A stretch of DNA of 64,000 nt, taken from positions 1 to 64,000 of the forward strand of contig CAVSBJ010000009.1 of the NCBI GenBank assembly GCA_963726105.1, read 5' to 3'. Position 1 is the first letter of the stretch. Each line of letters begins with the position of its first letter. The stretch is from Roseiarcus sp963726105. GTDB taxonomy: Bacteria; Pseudomonadota; Alphaproteobacteria; Rhizobiales; Beijerinckiaceae. Shown here piece after piece: positions 33,994-42,696 of the stretch. Below the pieces are notes generated by a model that was not told the origin of the DNA, made no database searches, and worked only from the letters and a program-made list of their open reading frames with translations. The translations under genes and the position numbers were made by a program.

Positions 33994-34378
33994 GGGCTCA
34001 AGCCTTCATCGAGCTGACAATTCGGAGGCGGCTTAACCTGATTTCTCGGCTCGGCATAGGCTGCGGCTCTTCGGCGGGAAGGGAAGGCTTGGCATGCCGG
34101 GGCCCTTGCGGTGGTCGGGTGCCGCGCACTCAGATTAGGCGCCGCCCGGCGCCTTCCGATATCGGCCGCTCAAGATCGGCGTTCACCGCGATCGTCTTGA
34201 ACGCGCACCGGTCCCGACCGAAGTGCGGGTGGCCAGGGCGCAGCATTTGCATGTCGTTTTCCTATCTCGGTGTGGTCGACGGTCCGACGCACCAAGGAAC
34301 GCAAGACTGCAGCGCTAGCAGCGAAGGGAGAGTTGCCGAACCCAAGGCAACGCCCGCCGTTCCCTTGATGGCAAACAT
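33994..34378. other. Gap with no clear gene
   Basis: 385 bases between the aminopeptidase start and the end of the cysteine-cluster gene. A 40-codon minus-strand frame (34130-34252, starting MQMLRPGHPHFGRDR, with TAGGAAAA upstream) is the only candidate peptide; I cannot support it further. The aminopeptidase promoter should be near 34000-34100. Confidence 0.4.
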
Positions 34379-34861
34379 CTAGCGCCGGGCGCGCGGCTTG
34401 CGGTTCGGCCATTTGACAATCCGGCGTGGCCAATGCTCCGGCGGAATGTCGGTCTCGCTGGCCGATACCCGGCCGCGCACCGAGACGCCGGCGTCGTGTA
34501 CGCTGTCGGGCGAGCCTGACACCAGCGGGTGCCAGCTGTGCAGGTCCTGTCCTTTGGCCACCAATCGATAGGCGCAGGTGACCGGGAGCCAGCTCAATTG
34601 ACGGACCACATCCGCCGTGAGCCTCACGCAATCGGGAACCCGCCGGTGACGGCGAGGATAGTCGATGCATCGACACGTCTTGCCGTCGAGCAGCTTGCAG
34701 CCGATATCGGTGAAATGGATGTCGCCCGTGTCCTCGTCCTCGAGCTTGACGAGGCAGCACCGGCCGCAGCCGTCGCACAGGCTTTCCCATTCGGCGACAC
34801 TCATTTCGTCGAGAGTCTTCGTGCGCCAGAATGGCTGAACCTGCTCGTCTTTTGCTGTCAA
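34379..34861 (-). CDS. YcgN family cysteine cluster protein
   Basis: A 160-residue protein of the UPF0260/YcgN family. It has the cysteine set of a probable metal or Fe-S site: LCDGCGRCCLVKLED, IGCKLLDGKTCRCIDYP, and PDCVRLT, then LSWLPVTCAYRL, and the family hallmark LHSWHPLVSGSPDSVHDAG. Function unknown. Divergent from the deacetylase-like gene. Confidence 0.93.
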   Translation of the reverse strand: MTAKDEQVQPFWRTKTLDEMSVAEWESLCDGCGRCCLVKLEDEDTGDIHFTDIGCKLLDGKTCRCIDYPRRHRRVPDCVRLTADVVRQLSWLPVTCAYRLVAKGQDLHSWHPLVSGSPDSVHDAGVSVRGRVSASETDIPPEHWPRRIVKWPNRKPRARR

Positions 34862-34993
34862 ACCCTTTGTCCGCTTAAGCCCATGAAGCGCCGGCCCGGT
34901 TAGCGAGCTTCGTTCAATACTAAGTTAGGTTTGACCCATAAGCCACTCTCGGGCGTTGGTCGGAATGGACTTTCGGCGACAGGAGCGCGAGAC

Positions 34994-35974
34994 ATGCGGC
35001 TCAACCTCGGGAGAACGGAAATCGGAAGCCAAGACGTGAAAAGCGGAACGACGCTCGTCGTCTCCCACCCCGCCTGCCTCGAGCACGACATGGGCGAGGG
35101 CCATCCCGAGCGGCCCGATCGCCTGCGCGCGATCGAACGCGCGCTCGAGAGCGAGACGTTTCAGATGCTGGCGCGCGATGTCGCGCCGCGCGCCGACGAC
35201 GCATCGATCGCCCGCGTCCATCCGCAGGAATACATCGAGGCGATCCGGGCGGCGACGCCGAAGCACGGCCGGACCGCGATCGATCAGGACACGTCCATGT
35301 CGCCGGGCTCGTTCGAGGCCGCGCTTCGCGCCGCCGGAGGCGCGATCTTCGCCGTCGACGAGGTGATGGGCGGCAAGGCCCGCAACGCCTTCGTCTCGAC
35401 CCGGCCGCCCGGGCATCACGCCGAAGTCGCGACCCCGATGGGCTTCTGCTTTTTCAACAACGCCGCCATCGCCGCCCGGCACGCGCAAAAAGCGCATGGC
35501 GCCGAGCGCGTCGCGATCATGGATTTCGACGTCCATCACGGCAACGGCACCCAGCACATCTTCTGGGACGATCCGACCGTGCTCTACGCCTCAACTCACC
35601 AGATGCCGCATTATCCCGGCACCGGCGCGCTTCGAGAGCGGGGCGAGCACGACCAGATCGTCAACGCCCCTTTAAGGGCCGGCGACGGAGGCGACGCCTT
35701 CCGGGAGGCCATGGAGAGCGTGATCCTGCCGCGCCTCGAGGCGTTCGCGCCGGATCTCGTGATCATCTCGGCCGGGTTCGACGCGCATCGGCGCGATCCG
35801 CTCGGCAGTCTCAACCTCACCGAAGCCGACTTCGCCTGGGCGACGCACAAGCTCATGGCAACCGCGCGCGTCCATGCCCACGAGCGCGTCGTGTCGGTGC
35901 TGGAAGGCGGCTACGACCTCGAAGGGCTCTCGCGCTCGGTCGCCGCCCATGTGACGGCGCTGATGGAGGGCTGA
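34994..35974 (+). CDS. Histone deacetylase family protein
   Basis: A 326-residue zinc amidohydrolase of the histone-deacetylase/acetylpolyamine amidohydrolase superfamily. Start at the ATG at 34994, eight bases after AGGAGC. Motifs: HPERPDRLRAIE, STRPPGHHAE (tandem catalytic His), MDFDVHHGNGTQ (zinc ligands), ISAGFDAH and VLEGGYDLEGL. Bacteria lack histones, so the substrate is probably an acetylated small molecule or protein. Followed by a hairpin at 35983-36014. Confidence 0.95.
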   Translation: MRLNLGRTEIGSQDVKSGTTLVVSHPACLEHDMGEGHPERPDRLRAIERALESETFQMLARDVAPRADDASIARVHPQEYIEAIRAATPKHGRTAIDQDTSMSPGSFEAALRAAGGAIFAVDEVMGGKARNAFVSTRPPGHHAEVATPMGFCFFNNAAIAARHAQKAHGAERVAIMDFDVHHGNGTQHIFWDDPTVLYASTHQMPHYPGTGALRERGEHDQIVNAPLRAGDGGDAFREAMESVILPRLEAFAPDLVIISAGFDAHRRDPLGSLNLTEADFAWATHKLMATARVHAHERVVSVLEGGYDLEGLSRSVAAHVTALMEG

Positions 35975-35982
35975 GCGGTCCT

Positions 35983-36014
35983 CCTGTCATCGCCGCTTGC
36001 GCGAAGATGACAGG
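35983..36014. terminator. Hairpin after the deacetylase-like gene (terminator or REP element)
   Basis: CCTGTCAT at 35983-35990 pairs with ATGACAGG at 36007-36014, with a GC-rich interior of 16 bases. No T-run follows, so it may be a REP-type element working as a bidirectional 3' end signal between convergent genes. Confidence 0.55.
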
Positions 36015-36065
36015 CAAGCCTATCGCCAAGCGTAGCGCGCCCCCTCGCGCGTCAGGCCTGCGGCG

Positions 36066-36656
36066 TCAGCCAAGGCGGAACGATCGACGGCGCGCGGCGA
36101 GGAGGGCCGTCCGGACAAAGCCCAGCGCCATCATCGCCCAGGTGGAAAGTTCCGGGACCTGCGCAACCGGGAAATTCGCACCGATGTCGGCGTTGGGCGT
36201 TGTCTCGAAGCCGTAGAGTTCAAGATTGGGCCCGGCGAATCGCGCAAATCCGTAGTAAGTGTCCGCTCCGACGGTGTAGCGAAGGCCAAGGAAGCTGTCA
36301 CCCGAGGAGTAGGGGATATCCGTCGCGGTCGGGAAAGACGCATAGGAGCCGAACTGGTCCGGCCCGAAGAGGACGTCGCTGCCGTTGCGCATGTCCGTGA
36401 AAAACGTGCTCGGCTCGACGGGAATACCGAGAAACCCGCCAAAACTCGACACTTCGGCTGTGCCCGTCGTCGAAACGAAAGTGTCGGCGAAATATCCGCT
36501 CGTCGGGTAACTGAAAGAAAATTGGTCCGTCGACGACGGGCCAAAAGTAAACGGTGTTCCGGAGGACAGATCAACGGGTCCACCGAGAACAACAGCGGCG
36601 GAGGCTGGAGCCGAAAGCACAAGGCCGACGACGAGAGTAACAAGGAATTTCTGCAT
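36066..36656 (-). CDS. Secreted protein with PEP-CTERM-like sorting signal
   Basis: A 196-residue exported protein starting MQKFLVTLVVGLVLSAPASA, a clear signal peptide. The mature part is rich in Gly, Ser, Phe and Tyr and predicted to be beta-rich (FTFGPSSTDQFSFSYPTSGY). The C-terminus VPELSTWAMMALGFVRTALL then ARRR has the three parts of a PEP-CTERM signal (motif, hydrophobic helix, basic end), but Leu replaces the second Pro (PEL instead of PEP). Known PEP-CTERM proteins are sorted by exosortase to exopolysaccharide-rich surfaces. No exosortase is in the window. Confidence 0.8.
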   Translation of the reverse strand: MQKFLVTLVVGLVLSAPASAAVVLGGPVDLSSGTPFTFGPSSTDQFSFSYPTSGYFADTFVSTTGTAEVSSFGGFLGIPVEPSTFFTDMRNGSDVLFGPDQFGSYASFPTATDIPYSSGDSFLGLRYTVGADTYYGFARFAGPNLELYGFETTPNADIGANFPVAQVPELSTWAMMALGFVRTALLAARRRSFRLG

Positions 36657-36844
36657 GAGGAGGCGCCTTCGCTGGGTGTACACACATGCAGTACGGTCCG
36701 ATTCGCCACGGGATGCACGAACAGGAACACATATTTGTGATCGCGCGCCGCGAGGGCTGTCAGCCGGCAAACGGTTGTCAATCCAGCCCGGTCGAAAGGC
36801 TGCGCATGCAAGGGCGATGATGGAGGGTGAGCGAGCCTCATGTC

Positions 36845-36872
36845 ATTCCCGCGTTCGAGCGTGTGAAGGAAT
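36845..36872 (+). repeat. 28-base repeat, copy 1 (inverted partner at 37211-37238)
   Basis: Begins ATTCCCGC and ends GTGTGAAGGAAT. It matches the reverse complement of 37211-37238 at 26 of 28 positions. The pair encloses a transposase remnant. Confidence 0.85.
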
Positions 36873-36893
36873 CGGTTTTTTGTTGGAGCGCGG

Positions 36894-37154
36894 TCAATCG
36901 GGCGCCGTGATGAGCGTCCCGAACCCCACCCCTTCGACCGCCGCGCAAAGCATAGCGCCACGAGAACGGCCGGATCAGCGGCGGGGCGGCCCGCCTCCCC
37001 TTCGCGCGACTTCGCCTGCTCATAATGCCCCGATCGAGGCTCTCGACAAAGCTCCAAGGCGCGCCCGATGATCCGCCGGCAGCAGCCCTTCAAGGTCAAT
37101 CATGTCCCAACCCACTTGCCCCCGGTCCGGCCACGCTCCACGCGCTTCCCTCAT
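36894..37154 (-). pseudogene. Remnant of an IS1182-type transposase (N-terminal part, several frameshifts)
   Basis: On the minus strand successive frames give WPDRGQVGWDMIDLEGLL and PADHRAR, then WSFVESLDRG, then YEQAKSREGEAGRPAADP with AVLVAL, then AAVEGVG. Joined, these follow in order the N-terminal domain of IS1182/IS5-like transposases (family pattern DRxQVxW...LLPADHxAR...W--VE-LD...REGEAGRPAADP-VLLALWLYA--EGVGSAR). At least three frame changes are needed and everything after about residue 90 is missing. The rest of the 36657-37352 interval holds only repeats. Confidence 0.8.
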
Positions 37155-37210
37155 CGCCGATTCACACCACACAAGTCAGCGACACAGAATCACAGCACGG
37201 CCAAACGACC

Positions 37211-37238
37211 ATTCCTTCACACGCTCGTAAGCGGGAAT
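37211..37238 (-). repeat. 28-base repeat, copy 2 (inverted)
   Basis: Reverse-complement partner of 36845-36872, differing at two bases. Lies just outside the 5' end of the transposase remnant. Confidence 0.85.
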
Positions 37239-37259
37239 CACGAATTTGGGCAAGCCTTG

Positions 37260-37286
37260 CTGGATGCCTGCTTTCGCGGGCATGAC
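37260..37286. repeat. REP-like hairpin element, copy B
   Basis: ctggatgcctgctttcg... gggcatgac; the GATGCC and GGGCATGAC sides form an imperfect stem. Related in inverse orientation to 15826-15852, and of the kind found scattered between genes in many Rhizobiales. Confidence 0.55.
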
Positions 37287-37352
37287 AAGCAGGATTTTCG
37301 GCCGACCGGACGCTGGTCTAAACTCGGCAGAACAACAGTCGCTGGAGAACAC

Positions 37353-38255
37353 ATGCCGCAAGTTCGAGCCAATGGAATCGACATCGAATATGAAAGCTTC
37401 GGACGCGACGGCGATCCGCTCATCCTGTTTATCATGGGCTTCGGCGCCCAGCTCATCTTTTGGCCGGAGGCCCTCTGCCATGGACTGGCGGCGAAGGGGT
37501 TTCGGGTTGTCAGGTTCGACAATCGCGACGTTGGCAAATCGACCCATCTCGCCGGCCAGACAGCGCCAGACCCTCGCGCGCTCTTTGCCGAGGTCATGGC
37601 CGGGAGACGGCCACACGTTCCCTATTCTCTCGATGACATGGCCAACGACGCCGTCGAACTCATGGACGCGCTCGGCGTCAAGCGCGCGCATATCGTCGGC
37701 GCCTCGATGGGCGGCATGATCGCGCAACTGATCGCGATCAACCATCCGGACCGGACGAAGAGCCTTGTCTCGATTATGTCCACCACGGGGCGTCGAGATC
37801 TGCCGTCGGGGAACCCGGAAACGCTGTCGGTGCTGTTCCGTCCGCCGAACGGCACAAGCCGCGACGATCTCATTGACGCGAGCATCCTCGTGCAAAAGGC
37901 GCTGTCCGGTCCGGGCTTTCCATTGAGCGAAGCGGAGATGCGCGCGAGGGCCGAGCGCCGCACGGATTATGCGCCTTTCGATCTAGCCGGCGTCGCGCGT
38001 CAGTCGGCGGCGTTGATCGTCGCCCCGCCTCGCAACGCGCTCTTAAACGAGCTGCGCTGTCCCGCGCTCGTCCTGCACGGCGCCGATGATCCGGTCATAC
38101 CCGCGGCCGCGGCCAAGGACACCGCCGAGAGCATCCCCGGCGCCGAATTGATCATCGTTGCCGGCATGGGCCACGACTTTCCCTCGGCGCTCGTGCCGGT
38201 TTACCTCAAGCATATCGGCGATTTTGTCTCGAAGGCAGAGGCGGGCGCCATCTAG
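37353..38255 (+). CDS. Alpha/beta fold hydrolase
   Basis: A 300-residue cytosolic hydrolase. Start at the ATG at 37353 (GGAGAA before it); the open frame upstream runs through repeat sequence. The fold is clear: VRANGIDIEYESFG start, oxyanion region LFIMGFGAQ, FDNRDVGKSTHL, nucleophile elbow GASMGGMIAQ, acid region VLHGADDPVIP and the His in GMGHDFP. The -FDNRDVG-S pattern is common in TAP-like/aclacinomycin-methylesterase-like hydrolases. Substrate unknown. Confidence 0.92.
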   Translation: MPQVRANGIDIEYESFGRDGDPLILFIMGFGAQLIFWPEALCHGLAAKGFRVVRFDNRDVGKSTHLAGQTAPDPRALFAEVMAGRRPHVPYSLDDMANDAVELMDALGVKRAHIVGASMGGMIAQLIAINHPDRTKSLVSIMSTTGRRDLPSGNPETLSVLFRPPNGTSRDDLIDASILVQKALSGPGFPLSEAEMRARAERRTDYAPFDLAGVARQSAALIVAPPRNALLNELRCPALVLHGADDPVIPAAAAKDTAESIPGAELIIVAGMGHDFPSALVPVYLKHIGDFVSKAEAGAI

Positions 38256-38302
38256 CGTTAACGCCATCTTGTTCGTCCGCCCCGAACGCTGTCGCGATTA
38301 AA

Positions 38303-38917
38303 TCAGCCTTCTTCGCCGCGGGCGCCGGGATGGGCGCCGGCCCTCTGCGGCAACACTGCAATCAGCGCGACGATGAGCCCGGCGAGGATCGCCGAGGCGA
38401 GATAGCGGCTGATCTCGAAGCCGCCACTGGTCGTGGGCTTTGTCGAACAATTCGGCCTTCGGCGTGACGATCGTGTTGACCGAGACCGTGCCTTCCGACC
38501 ATCGCCAGACGGCAAGCGACGCCATCAGGCATGCCAGCACCAGCTTGGAGCCTCCAAAATATCCAATCCCCAGCGAGCGATCGACAAAGTCGGCGATCGT
38601 TGTGCCGACAGTCGTCGTCGCGACGATGGTCAGCCAATAGAGGTAAGCATTGCAGTTTTTCAGCGAATCTGGACGGAGACGGCGCCCAGGAAGATCGCTA
38701 GAAAGATCAGCGTCCCTACTGCGTAGCCGAGATTCATCGACATGGTCACGGCGTCCCCGCCGGTCTCTCCGAGCGTCGTCGCGAGGATTTTGATGATCCA
38801 GAACCCGAGGGTGACTTCGGGAACCTTGCTGAACCCTGGCACGCTGCCGCTCGCCACTGAAACTTGGCGCAACGGTTCGTCTTTCGGGAAACGCACTGTT
38901 TCGCTTGCGCCGATCAT
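38303..38917 (-). pseudogene. COG4705-type membrane protein, frameshifted and internally deleted
   Basis: Starts at 38917 behind AGGAGC with a polar N-terminus, then VPEVTLGFWIIKILATTLGE and NLGYAVGTLIFLAIFLGA as in COG4705 membrane-anchored proteins. The frame stops after VSVQIR; one missing base there restores LKNCNAYLYWLTIVATTTVG through TIVTPKAELF. The next ~60 residues of the family (two helices) are absent: the text jumps to DKPTTSGGFEISRYLASAI in another frame and ends LPQRAGAHPGARGEEG. Both a frameshift and an internal deletion are therefore present. Confidence 0.82.
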
Positions 38918-39056
38918 GGCTGCTCCTCGATGACCAAAGCCGGGTTGGATTTGGGCGACGCGAAGCCGCCGAGGGGCTATTGAGAGGGACCACATAGGCG
39001 ATAACTGGGCGAACGCCTGACGCTTCTGAGGCGCGAGGCGAGGGCCGCCCCCCGGA

Positions 39057-39392
39057 TCAACCCTTGCCCACGGCCCAGCTGTTCACGGCGCCGCGGCCGT
39101 CAGGCGTCGGCGCGATGTAGACAGTAAGCTGATTGCCCTCGCAGCAGCCGAATTTGAGAACGTCGCATGGCCACTCGTATCCCCCGAGGACGCCGCAGCT
39201 CGTCGCCTTGGATGAGACCGGCCGGGAGCCAACAATAAGGATTGCGACGTCCGTCGGCATGCCGACCGCGAGCTTCATGCCGGCCTGGAAGGCGTTGAAT
39301 GGAGGCGGATCGGCGCTCCACATGGGCGGATAGCCGCCGACGCAGCATCCGGAGAGCAAGGCGGCAAGAAACAAGGCAATCAGGGCGCGCAT
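39057..39392 (-). CDS. Small lipoprotein of unknown function
   Basis: A 111-residue product with a lipoprotein signal MRALIALFLAALLSGC; the lipidated residue would be Cys16, followed at once by a second Cys. The mature part contains two further Cys pairs (TSCGVLGGYEWPC and GCCEGN) that may form disulfides. MPTDVAILIVGSRPVSS resembles the MxxxVxxxLGxP pattern of SmpA/OmlA-type small lipoproteins, so a BamE-like fold is possible but not shown. Confidence 0.7.
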   Translation of the reverse strand: MRALIALFLAALLSGCCVGGYPPMWSADPPPFNAFQAGMKLAVGMPTDVAILIVGSRPVSSKATSCGVLGGYEWPCDVLKFGCCEGNQLTVYIAPTPDGRGAVNSWAVGKG

Positions 39393-39548
39393 CGAAGATC
39401 TCGGTTTATGGGCAGGCGGATCGAGATCTCATGACGCACGGTCGCCCAGACCGCCGTCTCGCCGACGCTACCAATCGCGCAAACGGGTTAGCCGCCGGTT
39501 AAGCCCGTCGCCTTCCACCATCCTCCACGCTGCGCTAATTTGAGACCC

Positions 39549-41660
39549 ATGACGAAAGAGCCGAAAGCGCCGAAGCTCACTCTCGCCCAGGCGCGGGAAG
39601 AGCACGCGCGGCTCCAGGCCGAGATTGCCGAGCATGACCAGCGCTATCACGGGCAAGATGCGCCGACCATTTCCGACGCCGAATATGACGCGCTGCGCCG
39701 GCGTTACACCGCGCTTGAAGAGGCGTTCCCCAAACTTGTCGATGCGGACTCCGCCAATCGCAAGGTCGGGGCCGCGCCGTCGGAGAAATTCGCCAAGGTC
39801 CGCCATCGCGTGCCGATGCTCTCCCTCGGCAACATCTTCGCCGATGAAGAGGCCGAGGAGTTCTGCGCCCGCGTGCGTCGCTTTCTGGGCTTAAGCGAGA
39901 GCGCGCCGCTCGATGTCGTTGCGGAAGCGAAAATCGACGGGCTCTCCTGCAGTCTGCGCTACCAGGATGGCGAACTCGTCCAGGCCGCAACGCGCGGCGA
40001 CGGCTATGAAGGCGAGGACGTGACCGCGAACGTGCGGGTAGTGGAAGCGATCCCGAAGCGCCTCGAGGGCGCGCCGAAGATTTTCGAGGCGCGCGGCGAA
40101 GTCTACATGCGCCATGCCGACTTTGCCGCGCTCAACGCGCGCCAGGCGGTCGCCGGCAAGCCGATCTACGCCAATCCGCGCAACTTTGCCGCCGGCTCCC
40201 TGCGTCAGCTCGATCCGCGCATGACCGCCGAGCGGCCCTTGCAGTTTTTCGCCTACGCCTGGGGAGAAGTGAGCGAGCCCTTTGCTTCCACCCAGTTCGG
40301 CGCCATCGAGGCCATGGGGCGCTTTGGCCTGTCGACCAATCTTCGGTTGACCAAGCTTTGCCGCTCCGCGACGGAGATGCTCGCGCAATATCACTCCATC
40401 GAAGAGCAGCGGGCGACGCTCGGCTATGACATCGACGGCGTCGTCTACAAGGTCAATGATCTGACGCTGCAGCAGCGGCTCGGCTTCGTCTCGCGTTCCC
40501 CGCGCTGGGCGGTCGCGCACAAGTTCCCGGCCGAGCAGGCGACGACGATTGTCGAGGCGATCGAGATCAATGTCGGCCGCACCGGTGCGCTGACGCCAAT
40601 CGCCAAGCTAAAACCTGTGACCGTCGGCGGCGTCGTTGTCTCCAACGCCACCCTGCACAACGAGGACGAGATTGAGCGGAAGGACGTGCGCGTCGGCGAC
40701 ACGGTGGTGGTGCAACGCGCCGGCGACGTGATCCCGCAGGTGCTTGCGGTGGTGCTCGACAAGCGACCGCACCCGGAACCGAAGCCTTACGTTTTCCCTC
40801 AAGACGAAAAAGGAGAGTTCATATGCCCGATCTGCGGCTCGGCGGCTCTGCGCGAGATCGACGAGAAGACGGGGGTCGCGGATGTCGTGCGCCGCTGCAC
40901 CGGCACGCTCATCTGTCCGGCGCAGGCGGTCGAAGGTCTCAAGCATTTCGCATCCCGCAACGCATTCGACATCGAGGGACTGGGCGAAAAACTGATCGAG
41001 CTTTTTTTCACCGAAGGCCTGATCCGCACGGCTGCGGACATTTTCACGCTTCATGCGCGCGACGGGCAAGGCCGCCCGCCTTTGCGCGAGTGGGAAGGGT
41101 TCGGCGAGACTTCAGCGCGCAACATGTTCAACGCCATCGATGCGCGCCGCATCGTGCCGCTCAATCGGTTCCTCTTTGCGCTCGGAATCCGCCATGTCGG
41201 CGAGACCAATGCGCGGCGCCTCGCGCGCCATTTCGGCGACTGGGAAACCTTGCGCGCCGCCGCGCGGGTCGAAAACGCCGCCGAAGAGATTTCCGCGATC
41301 GGCGGAATCGGGCCCGTCGTCGCTGAGGCGATCGCCGACTTCTTCGCCGAGCCACGCAACGAAGCGGCCCTCGACGCGCTCGTGAAAGAAGTGACGATCG
41401 AGCCGATGGAGGCGATCGCCGCCGGCCATCTGCTCGCCGGGCAGACGATCGTGTTCACCGGCTCACTGGAAAAGATGACGCGCGACGAAGCCAAGGCGAT
41501 CGCCGAGCGGCTCGGAGCGAAGGTCTCGGGCTCGATCTCCGCCAAGACCAACCTTGTCGTGGCCGGACCCGGCGCCGGCTCGAAACTCGCCAAGGCGCAG
41601 GAATTGGGAGTCGAGACGGTCGACGAGGATGAGTGGATCCGGCGCTCGGGGTCGGGATAG
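39549..41660 (+). CDS. ligA: NAD-dependent DNA ligase LigA
   Basis: Seals nicks during replication and repair using NAD. The ATG at 39549 gives 703 residues, the normal length. Domains in order: Ia (YYDAPTISDAEYDALRRR-like HGQDAPTISDAEYDALRRRY), adenylation domain with Lys128 in AEAKIDGLSCSLRY, OB fold, a four-Cys zinc finger (CPICGSA ... CTGTLICPAQ), helix-hairpin-helix repeats (FGETSARNMF, ISAIGGIGPVVAEAIADFF) and a C-terminal BRCT domain (LAGQTIVFTGSLEKM). Complete and probably essential. Convergent with nusB, 16 bases apart. Confidence 0.98.
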   Translation: MTKEPKAPKLTLAQAREEHARLQAEIAEHDQRYHGQDAPTISDAEYDALRRRYTALEEAFPKLVDADSANRKVGAAPSEKFAKVRHRVPMLSLGNIFADEEAEEFCARVRRFLGLSESAPLDVVAEAKIDGLSCSLRYQDGELVQAATRGDGYEGEDVTANVRVVEAIPKRLEGAPKIFEARGEVYMRHADFAALNARQAVAGKPIYANPRNFAAGSLRQLDPRMTAERPLQFFAYAWGEVSEPFASTQFGAIEAMGRFGLSTNLRLTKLCRSATEMLAQYHSIEEQRATLGYDIDGVVYKVNDLTLQQRLGFVSRSPRWAVAHKFPAEQATTIVEAIEINVGRTGALTPIAKLKPVTVGGVVVSNATLHNEDEIERKDVRVGDTVVVQRAGDVIPQVLAVVLDKRPHPEPKPYVFPQDEKGEFICPICGSAALREIDEKTGVADVVRRCTGTLICPAQAVEGLKHFASRNAFDIEGLGEKLIELFFTEGLIRTAADIFTLHARDGQGRPPLREWEGFGETSARNMFNAIDARRIVPLNRFLFALGIRHVGETNARRLARHFGDWETLRAAARVENAAEEISAIGGIGPVVAEAIADFFAEPRNEAALDALVKEVTIEPMEAIAAGHLLAGQTIVFTGSLEKMTRDEAKAIAERLGAKVSGSISAKTNLVVAGPGAGSKLAKAQELGVETVDEDEWIRRSGSG

Positions 41661-41676
41661 GTAGCGCCGAGCCGGC

Positions 41677-42141
41677 TCAGGGCTCCGGGGCGAATTCTGC
41701 CGGTCGCGTCTGGCGCGCGAGCGCGTCGAGTACGGCGTTGATCATGCCGCTCTCCTCGGGGCCGAAGAAAGCCGCGGCGACGTCGACATATTCCGTCACC
41801 ACGACCCGAGCCGGCACATCAGATCGACTTCGCAGCTCATAGAACGCGGCGCGCAGGATGGCGCGCATCAGCGCTTCGACTCGCCGCAGCGGCCAGCCCT
41901 TGGCGAGCGTGTCGTCGAGGGCGCGGTCGATCCGCAATTGATCGTGCAGGACGCCAGAGACAACGTCGCGAAAGAACGCCGGGTCGGCGGGCAGATAGGC
42001 ATTCCCTTCGATCTCCTGCCCGAGCCAGTGAGCCTCGAATTCAGCGAGAATATCATTGAGGCCCTTGTCGGTGATCTCCATCTGGTAGAGCGCCTGCGAG
42101 GCGGCGAGCCGAGCCGCCGAGCGCTTGTCCGAGCGTTTCAT
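41677..42141 (-). CDS. nusB: Transcription antitermination factor NusB
   Basis: The 154-residue all-helical protein binds boxA RNA with NusE for rRNA antitermination. SARLAASQALYQMEITDKGLN is the family start; the middle DRALDDTLAKGWPLRRVEAL, MRAILRAAFYEL, PARVVVTEYVDVAAAFFG and the SGMINAVLDALARQ end all fit. It starts within the ribH stop (ATGA), the usual ribH-nusB order. Confidence 0.96.
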   Translation of the reverse strand: MKRSDKRSAARLAASQALYQMEITDKGLNDILAEFEAHWLGQEIEGNAYLPADPAFFRDVVSGVLHDQLRIDRALDDTLAKGWPLRRVEALMRAILRAAFYELRSRSDVPARVVVTEYVDVAAAFFGPEESGMINAVLDALARQTRPAEFAPEP

Positions 42142-42626
42142 CGATCGACAAGCCGACGCGCAAGATGGGCAAGGCCGATCGCCGCGCGCGCCGCGTCGCC
42201 GCCTTTGTCGCCGCGTTCCGGATCGGCGCGCTCCTCGGCCTGTGCGATCGTCTCGGTCGTGAGGATGCCGTTGCCGAGCGCAAGGCGGCGCGCGACCGAC
42301 ATGTCCATCAGCGCCCGCGCGGACTCGCCGGCGACGATCTCGAAATGAAAGGTTTCGCCCCGCACCACACAGCCGAGCGCGACCGCTCCGTCATAGGGTC
42401 GGCTCGCGGCCTTCGCTGCATCAAGAGCGATCGCCATGCCGGCCGGGATTTCCAGCGCCCCGGCTACGCTGATGAGGTCGTACATTCCGCCCGCCGCCTC
42501 AATTGCACGGGTCGCGCCGGCGAGCAGGTGGGCGCCGATCGCGTCGTAATAACGCGCCTCGACGATGAGGAAGCGACCGCCTTCAAAGCGAGGCGCAGTT
42601 GTGGCGGCCCGGCGCGGCTCGGCCAT
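42138..42626 (-). CDS. ribH: 6,7-dimethyl-8-ribityllumazine synthase
   Basis: Penultimate step of riboflavin synthesis, condensing the ribityl-uracil with a four-carbon phosphate. The 162-residue protein has FLIVEARYYDAIGAHLLAG, the substrate motif VAGALEIPAGM, the ALGCVVRGETFHFEIV segment with the catalytic His, and GNGILTTETIAQAEERADP. An N-terminal ~14-residue extension precedes it. Coupled to nusB. No FMN riboswitch is visible in the short leader. Confidence 0.96.
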   Translation of the reverse strand: MAEPRRAATTAPRFEGGRFLIVEARYYDAIGAHLLAGATRAIEAAGGMYDLISVAGALEIPAGMAIALDAAKAASRPYDGAVALGCVVRGETFHFEIVAGESARALMDMSVARRLALGNGILTTETIAQAEERADPERGDKGGDAARAAIGLAHLARRLVDR

Positions 42627-42696
42627 CGGTCAAAACTCTTGGGCTGTATCAGGGACGGCGCCCGTCCTTAAAGGCCGCGGGCGGCAGAGACAAGGC

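Noticed and set aside
33972..34382. Plus-strand frame of 136 codons between the aminopeptidase and YcgN-type genes
   Set aside because: No family resemblance, no good ribosome site and unlike neighbouring codon use; probably chance in GC-rich DNA.
42627..42696. FMN riboswitch upstream of ribH
   Set aside because: The leader is under 100 bases and shows none of the conserved RFN-element segments.
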